A DNA stretch of 64,000 bases from Haliclystus octoradiatus (Eukaryota > Cnidaria > Staurozoa > Stauromedusae > Haliclystidae). Shown here in pieces: positions 11,468 through 23,021 of this stretch. The stretch's first letter is position 1. Every line of letters begins with the position of its first letter. Where the stretch lies: the NCBI GenBank assembly GCA_916610825.1, contig OU744451.1, positions 8,127,441 through 8,191,440 of the forward strand. Direction: 5' to 3'. Below the pieces are notes generated by a model. The model was not told the DNA's origin and searched no databases. It was given only the letters and a program-made list of their open reading frames with translations. The position numbers and the translations under genes were made by a program.

Positions 11468-12119
11468 ATGCTGATTTATCAGATGATTAGTTAGTACTTG
11501 CTCATTATAATTTTCATCTTAAGTAGCCTAGTAATAATTTCAGATACTATACAGTCAAACCTGTTATCACGGCCACCTCTATACATCGACCGCCTGTCTA
11601 TATTGATCACTCTAGCAATGTTTAAAATAGTCTTTTCTATTGAAACCGTAGTTAAATTCTCTGGGTTGTGAATAGTTAAGTTACATTCATGTAGTAACAA
11701 AGTAGAAAAATGGCAAAGAAAAGAAACGTTTTTTTGCTTCAAATGTTTCATAATTCAACTTGATTATCAAGTAAATATCATCTATGTACAATTAAATACC
11801 ATTATTATATCATATCTTTATCTATACTTAAGAATGTATACGCACACCTGAACATAAATGCATGGAAGTTTCTTCCTTTGTCTGCCTGTAAAAATAAAAC
11901 TTTGGAGAAAATGTTATTATTGTCAAGTCAATAGGAGGCATTACCACAGCAGCACAAGTTGAATAATGTTGCAATAAAGTTAGGTTGAGCCTAAGATAAC
12001 TAACTGTTCATCCTGACACCTGTATCATCAACAGTTTACCTGTTACCAGACTATAGTATGAAGTACACTGTTAACTACATCTTCATGCACTGTTGTTATT
12101 CAGAAGGGCAGTTTTGAGA

Positions 12120-13205
12120 CTGGATTACCCTCGGTGAAAACTGTTCATGAATGTAAAATGCCCCAAATTTCATAAACAGTTCATGTACTCGGTGGACGTT
12201 TTCGAAGGGGTTGAACCTTGAAACAAACATGTTCAGGTGTCTGCAACCAAATAATTTCCTTTGAAAGTGTCTGCAAATAGTCTTCTTGAGTTACTTTCTT
12301 GCGAAAGGATACTATTTTAGTCAGAATGACATAAACAAAATGAACAATATTTTCTAATTCAGAAAAACGGATAATAATGCTTTCATATTCTGCAATTTTG
12401 AAAGTTACGGTCATTCTATTGTTCTCAAAATGCGCCTGGGACTGGCAGTCCTCATTTTATTGCTCGGCATTAGTTCTTAGTCAACATCGTCCCTGTGAAA
12501 ACAAGTTGATTGACTTTCAGGCAATTTCATATCCACAGCCGGTTGAAGCGTCATGAACTCTTCGTGACTGTTTATTGACCCACAAGAAAATGTCCATGAA
12601 CTCATGGATTTTTTTCACAGGGGTAGATCCCATCAGTGCCTACCTCTACTGTTTCATCGAATAGTTGTTAATTAAATTCAATAGCATGTGAAAGCAGGGG
12701 ATACTGTTGAATGAATTATGGAGAGATGTTTGTTACAGTTTTGTAGCAGTTCGGAGACTGAATTGCCTTTCCTTTCTATAAAAAAATTCATGAACGTAAT
12801 TGGCCCAAATTTCATAAACAGGTTATGAAAAGTTATATCAAAACCATTAAATGTTCATGAACTGTTTATAAGATGTCATAAACTCAATGAATTTGTTTGC
12901 AGTGGTAGAACCTTTAACCATCTGTTGGGTACCTTACTAGAACAGTAAATGGTTGGCTGATATTGCCATATTGAAATATGATTATTTCATTGTTCTGTGA
13001 TGTAAAATGTACAGTATAAATTAATGGATTTCATGGACATTAATGACAACTTTATAACAAGTTCAATTCGTGAACTTTTAAGAAATACTTGATAAAAGTT
13101 CATCATAAAAGTTAAACCGCTAATTTTTTATGATATTTTTCACCAGCCTATCATTAGCAGTTCATGAACATTGGCTATGTAATGTTCATGAACTCCTGTA
13201 AAGAG
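12120..13205. repeat. Cluster of GTTCATGAAC-type MITEs inside the MULE
   Basis: At least four degenerate copies (about 12125-12215, 12486-12626, 12771-12906, 13015-13200) share the words AACAGTTCATGAAC, CCCAAATTTCAT and TTTTTCACAGGGGTA. The best-preserved relatives lie at 62404-62517 and 63051-63206, where the ends are inverted and flanked by TA. They fill the gap between the convergent MULE genes. Confidence 0.65.
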
Positions 13206-13367
13206 GGAGCTAGCCCATAGTTCAATAAATGTTTTCTAACAATTGCTTGGGTTCCTATTAAAAAGATGTTTTATATTTTTAATGTGTTAGATTAATGCAA
13301 ATCACAGAATTAACAAAAGACTGACTGTTAGAGTTCTAATAACATATACATTTTATTACAGGTTTGA

Positions 13368-16300
13368 CTACTTTTCTTTTGTAAATCTTGTGTGCGTTCT
13401 CATACTATTCCCAGATTTTTTTGGTGCTTTTTGATTTTTTTCTACATTTTCAATTAATTTATGGGGTCTTTTTGGTTTTCCCAGAACTGGCTGGAATGGA
13501 TTATTTTGAATGCTTCCTTTGTTCTGTTTTTGCCTGGAGCCAGAAGGAGACGCCCAAGATTGTTTCCTCTTTCTTTTTGCTACTGCTGCTGGCTGCACAC
13601 CTATTTTCCCACGGGAATGTTTTTTAAGAGACGTGCCAACTCTATTGACACTTGGGTTGAGCGCATCTGCGCAAAAGGAATGCAGGCCACTCGCAACTCG
13701 AGATTTAGGAAGTTTATTTATTTTGCTTACAAATTTCATCACCCCTTTCCGGAAATTTTGGTCATCAACTTCCATATAATTTTTCAGGATAGCTGACGCT
13801 TGCTCAAAAGCAGAAATACAATTTTCTTTGGAAATTGAGTCTATTGATTCACTGCTATTGGAAGCCATTTCTTGTTGCTGGGATGGAGACTCAAAGTAGC
13901 TATTATCACTTGGCAAACCATCGTCTTCATTGTACGAGGCTGGCATTCCTTGCGTACATAACATGTCTAAATTGCCTAGGTTGAGTTGACCGTGAAGATC
14001 TTCGAATCTATCCAAAGGAGCATAATATCCCAATGAAATGTAGGCAAACATTTGCCTTTGCTCTTTTGAAAACTTAGGCAGAAAGTTTACAGAGTCAGTA
14101 ACAACTTGGTTTGACCATAAAACAAATTGGTGTTTGCATGGAGAACCGTCCCTTCCTATTGGGCACTCACAAAAACCGCAATTCGTGTCAACCATATATT
14201 GTTTCCCTTCATCTGTAGCGCTTGGCACAGAAAAAACCCCTTCACCATGGCAAATGACATTTTCGAACGCAATAGAGGAATTTCCTTTTTTTTGTTTACC
14301 AGCAAAAGATTTAAATCGTCTGCTGTATATTCCATCAAATCGGCCTGATGCAACTGATAGGAGCTTATTGCTGTAGTGCTCATCGAGTGATGTAGTAAGC
14401 TTGTCTAATAAGCCAATGACATTAATTTCTTTCTGCCTGTGTAGCATTTCATCCTTCATTACCAGAAACTGAGCCTCACAGTAGTTATTTGTGTGGTTTC
14501 CCCTCATCGGAAGATCTTTTCTGTGGTAGAGGGCCCAAAAAATTTTATAGCTATAAAGCCCAGCCAAATAAGCAAGAAAATTGGGATACTTTTTTATATT
14601 TTTATCGTTTATCATTGCTTCATAGCTTAATTCAAATTGCTTTTCATCTTTCTGGTAAAGCATCGTCTTGAATTGTTTCAAAATAGAGGGTTTTTCTTCA
14701 TGCTTCACTCCATTTTTTGTCTCTTGAAGCCAACGCCACACCTGCTGCAGCATATGAAAAATGCACAAAAGTGTTTCTGAGCAGGGCCATATTGAAAGCA
14801 ATGCATCTCGTAACTCACAGCAGTTGTCTGTCATAAAAACTTTAGGATAGCCAGAGCCATGAAATGAATATGATGGCAAAGAATCTGCAAACATCTTAAA
14901 TGCAGTTATCAGAGTTGATGTAGTTTCGTCGCTCGTGATAACTATGCCGAGGGGTAAAGCACCACATACGCTATGGGTCACGAAAATAAATACACGCAAA
15001 TTGTACTCTTCCATGTTGGAAGATGAGTCTACAAATACAAGGTCTCTAGCATTCATCACCTGCAAAATAGAGACAATTAGTGATTAGATAAATGATGATG
15101 TGAGGTTGTCCACACTTGTGTGGGTGTAGTGCTCAATGATAAATATTAAGAGCTTTTGATTAATAAAATGAGTTAAAAAGAGGCCCTCGCTACTTCGAAT
15201 TTCATGCATCAAGGTGATCATCAGGCAAGTATACACCTTATAATTTACTTACTACTTATTATTTAACTATGATTTGATTATTACTTTATTATAATAAAGT
15301 CTATAGCTGCCTGATGATCGCCGTATGGCGTGAAACTCGACATTAGTGATTAAAAAATATGTTTTAATTTGCAGAGCTTCAATAATGGTAGCTTGATATG
15401 GTAGAAATAATTAAATGTCAATACATAATAATCTGATTGGTTTGAAGGTAGAGCTACTTTGTTGTAGATGTTGTGCTAGCAATTTTGTGTAGTGATCTGC
15501 TGCCTTTGTAATCAATGTCTCCTTGCCTAAAATTTGTACAACGTTTAGTAGAGCGTAGCAGGTATATTATTGTTCAGTCATTATATTGGCTAGATGATCA
15601 CCAGTTATATTACTATATATATGACATTATGTCTATCCTTGTGAAAACAGTTCATGAACATTAAATGACCCAATTTCATGAACAGTTCATGAGGTTCATG
15701 GTAGTTTTTGAAGTTCATGAACTCAGTAAAATCTTTCAAACCATAACCAGCTAAACACTTAGAGCATGGAATAGCATGGAAAGATGAATGTTCAGCATGG
15801 TTATGATCTCATTCTAGTTCTATGACCGTCTGGAGTTTGTTGTTGATTTTTATTATGTTTTCACATATCTCTCAATACCCTTGTGTAAACCAATTCATTA
15901 ACTGTGTATGAATAGCCCATGAGCATTAAATAATGACTTATTGTTTGTAAACCAGAAGTATTTGTTCATAAATTCAAGAAACGTTGACTAAACGGACACA
16001 TTCTATAATATAACGTTCATGAATTTCATCAGTCACGTTTTGCAGTCTCTCGTTCGGAGCGTCTGTTCAGGGAAATTGTTCATTGAAAATTAGCAGACAT
16101 GTTACCAGGAAGAGCTTTTAATTATTGACCAAATGTCACAACTAAGGGGATTATAAAGTACAGTCAATTGTTGTTTGATGTTCAGGGGATTTCCAGCTCA
16201 AATTTCAATGTAGGCTTATAATTAGGCACCATTGTGAAATTTTTGAAACAATGACTAATATTACAACTTACCTTATTGTGGACTCTTTGCATTAGAGGAG

Positions 16301-18698
16301 AGATAACGGTTAAAATGAATGGCTGTTGCAGCTCTTCATCAAATCTTTGATGGTTAATTATATAACCACATTCTTCTTTTTTCAAATTTTCAATTTTCTG
16401 CTCCAAAATAGCAAACATATCAGCCAAACAACCTGTACCATATTTTTCAGATTTGAAGTGATTATAAATAGCATTAAAATCGGCTCGTCTCGGTACAACA
16501 GAACGGTCGGCAAGCCTTTCTTGGATCTCTTGCATCGATGAGCATTCACTTCTAGCTTGAGATAAAAAGTATTTATAGGCTGCACCAGGCAACATATGCC
16601 TTTCTTCGTAAAGAGATCTAATGTCACATACAACAGATGATTGTATATCCTTGAAGCTCATAGCATGAAAAGAAGTAACAGCGTGATTATGATCCCATTC
16701 TAATTCTATAACAGACTGGAGTTTGTGGTTGACGGTTTCAGTATCTTTTAGCACTTTGACAGTTAATGAAAATGGGCAATTGGTGTTTTTCAAACGCTTG
16801 CATGGATTTTCTACCAGGATCTTGCTTGTAGAGCGTGTACTTTCATTCCTTGTGTTATGCTGGCAACGGTAATACTCAACAAGCTTGTAAATACCTGACA
16901 TGAAAGACACAGATTTCAAATACATAGGGAATTAATATATCCTCATAATCATCACTTATAACATCTTGTAGGCCTAAATAGAATAGAAATGGTCTGAAAG
17001 CCCATTGTTGTAGCCTATTGTTAGCCTCTTTTAGAATCACATGATCAATTGAGGTTCATCCTTATGGCGCACGCAGCAACTATCATCAATACTTTACTTG
17101 ACTCCAATGGTTGATTTTTATAATTTGTCTGTCTGTTGCGTTATGTTATAAAGTATAGTATTGAATAAAGCGTTGGGTGTTGTTTAGAGTACTGATTTGT
17201 TATGCCTGCTTCTTATATTGTGCATTTCTCTCCAATGTGGGGATTGTCGAGGGAAAAGATAAAATGCCATTTCCATCTATTATGGAAGTAAAAGAAAACC
17301 ACCTGACTACATTGCATGGCAATAAAACGTATATGCCAACCAAATAAAATACATATGTGTTAAAAAATTTAAGAGAAATTGAAGCTTGGGGATATATCAA
17401 CATGAGAAAGACATATACAGACCAGAACGTTTTGAGTTAGGCTACATGGAAATAAGTAATATCACAGCAGTAGACATTACTTGTTTGCTATTGAGTTTTT
17501 ATGCAAAGCTTCAGGCTACATTTCTTCTTAGTTTTTATATTTATTAATGGCATTTGCATGAAAATGCTCAAACTCGAAAGTACAATTTAAATAATGATAG
17601 TAATAAATAATTTTTGATCTCATTGTCAATATCTAACATCTACATCTGTAGATGATGATTCTATGATTTTCTTACAAATATAAATGACAATTATGTTTGT
17701 GATTAAACTGTCACACATTTTGGATACATCAAGCATGTCTGTATTTTGCCCATTCTTACAGTATCAAATTAATTTAGGAAGCTGATTAGTCATTAATTTG
17801 TTACATCCTGGATTCTAGCTCCATTAAGGATCTCTCAACATTTGTTGACATTCTGCTGGAATATGAAATTATTAAATTATGTTGTCATTGTACTTTCAAT
17901 TGTTCTTACTGCGTAGCCAGTTAGATAATATAATACATCCAAGGTCTAAACGTTTTCAGAATATCATCCCTTTTCTCTCAAAGTAGGCTGTAACTATGAG
18001 TCTTCTGGGTCGTTTATTTGCGACTACTTTTATCAACATGAATTAACTTTACAGTGGATAGGAGATTTTGCATGCTAGGCTTTAAGGCTAATTATTGCGT
18101 ATTATACACAAATGTATATTTCCAGAGCTTATAGACTACATAGCAAGCTAATCTTTCTTATTTTTAGTACAAAACATCAAACATCTAGCAAAAACAAAGC
18201 TAATGCATGCATGGTCTTCTGCAAACCCTGTCCCCACAGTATGAGTCAATAATTAGCCTACCTGTGCGAGGAATGAGAATGAGGAGGAAGTTTATACTAA
18301 TCAAAACAGTAGTAAAATGTCAATGTAATAATTATATATTATTAAATTAAAAACATCCTATACTTATCACAAAGTTTTTATGTCTATAATAAACGAACTA
18401 TCTATCTATCAATAATTACAGTAGGCTTACCTGTATTTTCTCGTCTTCGAGTAATGCGTAGTGTTTCACCATTTTTTATACCATAATCATCCACAAATAG
18501 TTTAACATCTTCCTGAGTTTTCAAGTTAGCGTGGATCACTGCTATAAATTTACTTGTTTTCCCAGATACATTAACAACCTCAAAATTACCTTCAAACGGC
18601 AATATTTCGTTTACACAACAGCGTAGTTCCAATGTATTGCAATCACCAGAAAATCTTTTTTCAGAAAAAGTGATAGCTTCCTGGAGTAAAGCATCCAT
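13368..18698 (-). CDS. MULE transposase, about 860 aa, three exons
   Basis: Exon 1 18698-18431, exon 2 16894-16272, exon 3 15059-13368 (stop). Phases fit exactly: exon 1 ends on one base of a Gly codon completed by exon 2, and exon 2 ends in phase 0. Residues about 60-150 give a FAR1/WRKY-GCM1-like zinc finger (YYRCQH, CPFSL, DHNH). Exon 3 has the MULE DDE core: VFVDSSS (first D), FMTDNCCE (second D), the family's CxxH signature CIFH, and NNYCEAQF (E). A SWIM zinc finger CECPIGRDGSPCKH follows, then a basic Lys-rich tail. The enzyme would bind the terminal repeats and catalyse cut-and-paste in the nucleus. The start MDALLQ lies about 270 bp inside the right end. No stop or frameshift was seen. 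Confidence 0.88.
15180..15345. repeat. MITE-like inverted repeat in the transposase intron
   Basis: The ends share TTTCATG and TGATCATCAGGCA with their complements at 15305-15345, with an AT-rich centre. It lies between transposase exons 2 and 3 on the spliced-out side. Confidence 0.45.
15636..16030. repeat. Two further GTTCATGAAC-type MITE remnants
   Basis: Copies at about 15636-15735 and 15880-16030 share AACAGTTCATGAACATTAAA and related words with the cluster at 12120-13205. Both are in the transposase intron and are degenerate at their ends. Confidence 0.55.
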
Positions 18699-18965
18699 AC
18701 TTAATACTATTAAAATTTCGAATAAACGTCAATACAAACTAACTTGAAGTTACTCAATAATCATGTTCAAAATATATTAGCTTAAACTTCAAACCATGTG
18801 CTATAAAACTTATATAAACTTCAAAACTATGTGTAATCGCACTCAAATTCACGAAGATATTTATTTGGTAGCCTGGGAGATAGTAGTTTACTGATGTAAA
18901 ACGCACAAGAAATGATGCGCCTGACTATCGATGATGCGCTGACTGTCGCGGAAAAAAAAATTCGC

Positions 18966-18974
18966 AGTGCCTTC
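18966..18974. repeat. 9-bp target site duplication of the MULE, right copy
   Basis: AGTGCCTTC, identical to 9463-9471. The 2438-bp duplication carries a further copy at 21404-21412. Confidence 0.93.
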
Positions 18975-19936
18975 AGTAGCTGCATATCCTGACCAGAACC
19001 TTGATTCCACAAATCAAGTGCACATTTAAGCATTGTTGTGCATTCGTCTTTCAATATAGGGTCTGTTTCCCATTTCTCATTATTTAATTTTAATAATAAT
19101 TCCCGCATCATTCCAGAGAAATTTGACCGGCCTTTAAAATAACAGAATTTGCTATGCGGGATCATCACAAGTACAGTACGTCTGTACCAACGTTCTACGT
19201 TTACGCCTTCATTTCCAGTTGCCTCTCTTTCCTCATCGTCAAACTCATCAGGATCAATTTCGCCAATTATTTCATCCTCAGAATTGATTGACAGATTTCC
19301 AAATTCGCATTCTGTATCATTTCCGTCAATGAAATCAGAAAGACTGTAATCAGCGTCACCAGGTTCGAATCCACTACCATCAGAGTCCCAGCCGCAGCCA
19401 TCCCCTGTTTCATTCCTCAAATAAATGGCTAAGAATAAGTGCATAGGGTTTTTTAATTTCTTACATAGTTTTGAAAAATAATTGACAATTGTACGATCAC
19501 CATTTTTTAATTTTCTGAATGAAAGTTCAGCCTGTGTGTATTTATGTTCCAATAAAATAATCACTCTTTCAGCTTCCTTTTCAACTAATTTTAAGGTATT
19601 GATGGCTTTGTTATTCGATGTAGTACAATCAAGGGCTGTTGGAATTGTATCATTTTGTTGGCCATAAAACAAATTGTAAACTAAACATACTCTAAAACCA
19701 GATTCCAATAATTTGACTTCGTGCAAACAATCGGCATAAAATGCTGCAAATTGTATATTTGTAGAACTTGATTTTGCAAAATTATAACTTTTCTTTTCAT
19801 TTTGATGATGCACTTCTAATATTCCACCTTCAAAAGTTGATGGTAAACAAATAACTAATGTACCAAACATTCCTGGTACTTTTTCAGAATCTCTATGTTG
19901 AGCGAAAAAGCTACCTTCATCATAAAGAAGTAATTT
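18966..19936 (-). pseudogene. Gene C internal fragment (duplicated, 5'- and 3'-truncated)
   Basis: An open frame covering the dioxygenase core of gene C from just after the HRD motif (MFGTLVICLPSTFEGG onward) to the MULE edge. It is identical to the same stretch at 21404-22371. It lacks the N-terminal 150 residues, with the first Fe ligands only at the very edge, and has no promoter. It arose with the 2438-bp duplication. Confidence 0.88.
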
Positions 19937-21403
19937 TTATGCAAAGCTTCAGGCTACATTTCTTCTTAGTTTTTATATTTATTAATGGCATTTGCATGAA
20001 AATGCTCAAACTCGAAAGTACAATTTAAATAATGATAGTAATAAATAATTTTTGATCTCATTGTCAATATCTAACATCTACATCTGTAGATGATGATTCT
20101 ATGATTTTCTTACAAATATAAATGACAATTATGTTTGTGATTAAACTGTCACACATTTTGGATACATCAAGCATGTCTGTATTTTGCCCATTCTTACAGT
20201 ATCAAATTAATTTAGGAAGCTGATTAGTCATTAATTTGTTACATCCTGGATTCTAGCTCCATTAAGGATCTCTCAACATTTGTTGACATTCTGCTGGAAT
20301 ATGAAATTATTAAATTATGTTGTCATTGTACTTTCAATTGTTCTTACTGCGTAGCCAGTTAGATAATATAATACATCCAAGGTCTAAACGTTTTCAGAAT
20401 ATCATCCCTTTTCTCTCAAAGTAGGCTGTAACTATGAGTCTTCTGGGTCGTTTATTTGCGACTACTTTTATCAACATGAATTAACTTTACAGTGGATAGG
20501 AGATTTTGCATGCTAGGCTTTAAGGCTAATTATTGCGTATTATACACAAATGTATATTTCCAGAGCTTATAGACTACATAGCAAGCTAATCTTTCTTATT
20601 TTTAGTACAAAACATCAAACATCTAGCAAAAACAAAGCTAATGCATGCATGGTCTTCTGCAAACCCTGTCCCCACAGTATGAGTCAATAATTAGCCTACC
20701 TGTGCGAGGAATGAGAATGAGGAGGAAGTTTATACTAATCAAAACAGTAGTAAAATGTCAATGTAATAATTATATATTATTAAATTAAAAACATCCTATA
20801 CTTATCACAAAGTTTTTATGTCTATAATAAACGAACTATCTATCTATCAATAATTACAGTAGGCTTACCTGTATTTTCTCGTCTTCGAGTAATGCGTAGT
20901 GTTTCACCATTTTTTATACCATAATCATCCACAAATAGTTTAACATCTTCCTGAGTTTTCAAGTTAGCGTGGATCACTGCTATAAATTTACTTGTTTTCC
21001 CAGATACATTAACAACCTCAAAATTACCTTCAAACGGCAATATTTCGTTTACACAACAGCGTAGTTCCAATGTATTGCAATCACCAGAAAATCTTTTTTC
21101 AGAAAAAGTGATAGCTTCCTGGAGTAAAGCATCCATACTTAATACTATTAAAATTTCGAATAAACGTCAATACAAACTAACTTGAAGTTACTCAATAATC
21201 ATGTTCAAAATATATTAGCTTAAACTTCAAACCATGTGCTATAAAACTTATATAAACTTCAAAACTATGTGTAATCGCACTCAAATTCACGAAGATATTT
21301 ATTTGGTAGCCTGGGAGATAGTAGTTTACTGATGTAAAACGCACAAGAAATGATGCGCCTGACTATCGATGATGCGCTGACTGTCGCGGAAAAAAAAATT
21401 CGC
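19934..21403. mobile_element. Duplicated right-end fragment of the MULE
   Basis: Identical to 17496-18965. It contains transposase exon 1 (20869-21136, minus strand), the start of its intron and the whole right terminal repeat. With only one end it cannot be mobilised alone, but its terminal repeat is still a potential transposase binding site and promoter. Confidence 0.9.
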
Positions 21404-22785
21404 AGTGCCTTCAGTAGCTGCATATCCTGACCAGAACCTTGATTCCACAAATCAAGTGCACATTTAAGCATTGTTGTGCATTCGTCTTTCAATATAGGGT
21501 CTGTTTCCCATTTCTCATTATTTAATTTTAATAATAATTCCCGCATCATTCCAGAGAAATTTGACCGGCCTTTAAAATAACAGAATTTGCTATGCGGGAT
21601 CATCACAAGTACAGTACGTCTGTACCAACGTTCTACGTTTACGCCTTCATTTCCAGTTGCCTCTCTTTCCTCATCGTCAAACTCATCAGGATCAATTTCG
21701 CCAATTATTTCATCCTCAGAATTGATTGACAGATTTCCAAATTCGCATTCTGTATCATTTCCGTCAATGAAATCAGAAAGACTGTAATCAGCGTCACCAG
21801 GTTCGAATCCACTACCATCAGAGTCCCAGCCGCAGCCATCCCCTGTTTCATTCCTCAAATAAATGGCTAAGAATAAGTGCATAGGGTTTTTTAATTTCTT
21901 ACATAGTTTTGAAAAATAATTGACAATTGTACGATCACCATTTTTTAATTTTCTGAATGAAAGTTCAGCCTGTGTGTATTTATGTTCCAATAAAATAATC
22001 ACTCTTTCAGCTTCCTTTTCAACTAATTTTAAGGTATTGATGGCTTTGTTATTCGATGTAGTACAATCAAGGGCTGTTGGAATTGTATCATTTTGTTGGC
22101 CATAAAACAAATTGTAAACTAAACATACTCTAAAACCAGATTCCAATAATTTGACTTCGTGCAAACAATCGGCATAAAATGCTGCAAATTGTATATTTGT
22201 AGAACTTGATTTTGCAAAATTATAACTTTTCTTTTCATTTTGATGATGCACTTCTAATATTCCACCTTCAAAAGTTGATGGTAAACAAATAACTAATGTA
22301 CCAAACATTCCTGGTACTTTTTCAGAATCTCTATGTTGAGCGAAAAAGCTACCTTCATCATAAAGAAGTAATTTATAAAGTTCATATTTAATAAACAAAC
22401 CAACTAAACCAAGGTCTTGACCAATTTTACCAATAACTGTTTTCATTAATTTACTACCCCATTCTGGATTTTCTATGTTGATTTCAGCTGGTTCTAACTG
22501 CCAAGTTTTACGGACAGTTTCATCATAAACTGTTTGATCTTTTTTACCAAATGGAGCGGGAGAGCATTTCTTGCGGATTGCCTGAGCTTGATATTCTTGA
22601 ACTGGTAGAGATATTATTCCGATATCTTTGACTCGTATGGCGGGGAAAATGGAGCTCAACTTACCACCAGTCGAAAAAGATCCAGGGTTGGTGTCACGCT
22701 CGTCCAGTAATTTCTCAATTTCATCTCTGTATGACATTTTATCAGACATTACAGTAAATTTATTATCATATATTCGCTCTTGCAT
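21265..22785 (-). CDS. Gene C, 5' half: 2OG/Fe(II) dioxygenase core with a transposon-derived tail
   Basis: A 506-aa open frame. The first 461 aa are native gene C; the last 45 (from RIFFSATV) are read from the MULE terminal repeat and end at a stop inside it. Fe ligands H151, D153 and H209 and the 2OG-binding R219 are all present, with the words LPSTFEGG and CLVYNLFY as in paralogue A. The start could be M1 or, by comparison with the paralogues, MSYR at residue 17 (22737). The promoter side is intact, so a truncated dioxygenase with an alien tail could be made. It lacks the helical region and Cys cluster, which lie on the far side of the MULE at 8283-9471. Confidence 0.85.
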   Translation of the reverse strand: MQERIYDNKFTVMSDKMSYRDEIEKLLDERDTNPGSFSTGGKLSSIFPAIRVKDIGIISLPVQEYQAQAIRKKCSPAPFGKKDQTVYDETVRKTWQLEPAEINIENPEWGSKLMKTVIGKIGQDLGLVGLFIKYELYKLLLYDEGSFFAQHRDSEKVPGMFGTLVICLPSTFEGGILEVHHQNEKKSYNFAKSSSTNIQFAAFYADCLHEVKLLESGFRVCLVYNLFYGQQNDTIPTALDCTTSNNKAINTLKLVEKEAERVIILLEHKYTQAELSFRKLKNGDRTIVNYFSKLCKKLKNPMHLFLAIYLRNETGDGCGWDSDGSGFEPGDADYSLSDFIDGNDTECEFGNLSINSEDEIIGEIDPDEFDDEEREATGNEGVNVERWYRRTVLVMIPHSKFCYFKGRSNFSGMMRELLLKLNNEKWETDPILKDECTTMLKCALDLWNQGSGQDMQLLKALRIFFSATVSASSIVRRIISCAFYISKLLSPRLPNKYLREFECDYT

Positions 22786-22837
22786 CCAAATTCACTTTCG
22801 ATGATGTAATGGCCGATTGTCGTTTCGCTTAATATGC

Positions 22838-22880
22838 TCACGTGTAGTAGTCATTTTCCCGCGCTTTTTGATAAACTCCC
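22838..22880 (-). promoter_or_regulatory. Conserved upstream block of gene C: E2F-like site plus CACGTG
   Basis: TTTCCCGCGC (22855-22864) followed by TTTTTGATAAACTCCC, close to the gene A version, with CACGTG about 10 bp away on the gene side. It lies about 118 bp above the MSYR start. Its function is inferred. Confidence 0.5.
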
Positions 22881-22933
22881 TTCTTCGTGTTGCCTCGATC
22901 TCAATCGAATATTTCCTGCGATACACCTATAAA

Positions 22934-23021
22934 GTAGCCTGCGCGCAGACCTTACTCGAAAATCTTAATTCCTCGTTAGTGAGAAAGTAAGATTTTCAAG
23001 AAGGTCTAGGTGCAGGCTACC
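22934..23021. repeat. Short palindromic element, about 88 bp
   Basis: The ends GTAGCCTGCGCGCAGACCTT and AAGGTCTAGGTGCAGGCTAC are inverted copies, and inner arms also pair (AAAATCTTA with TAAGATTTT). It looks like a very small MITE or foldback piece upstream of gene C. Confidence 0.6.

Larger units (their letters stand above)
9472..18965. mobile_element. Complete autonomous Mutator-like DNA transposon (MULE), 9494 bp
   Basis: Ends begin GCGAATTTTTTTTTCCGCGA and carry inverted repeats of about 190 bp (9472-9660 and roughly 18770-18965) that look about 94% identical. Perfect 9-bp duplications flank the element. Inside are two genes on opposite strands, each starting just within a terminal repeat: a zinc-finger protein (+) from the left end and a transposase (-) from the right end. 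Both have open frames and consistent splice phases. The middle (11470-13360) and the transposase introns are loaded with small MITEs. The element disrupts host gene C. Exact target duplication, intact frames and similar ends indicate a recent, possibly still active insertion. Confidence 0.92.
17496..22371. repeat. 2438-bp tandem duplication across a MULE-gene C junction
   Basis: Unit 1 is 17496-19933 and unit 2 is 19934-22371. Everything I compared is identical at a fixed offset of 2438, including coding and non-coding parts. Each unit holds the last 1.47 kb of the MULE (transposase exon 1, right terminal repeat) and about 970 bp of gene C. The junction near 19934 shares only TTT with both parent sequences. 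It must postdate the MULE insertion. Perfect identity means either a very young event or an assembly duplication. Confidence 0.9.

Noticed and set aside
13388-14671. Multiple plus-strand frames opposite the transposase
   Set aside because: Antisense shadows of the MULE transposase exon 3.
9463-22785. Counting the fragments as four or five separate dioxygenase genes
   Set aside because: The 3' half at 8283, the fragment at 18966 and the 5' half at 21404 are parts of one gene split by the MULE and a tandem duplication.
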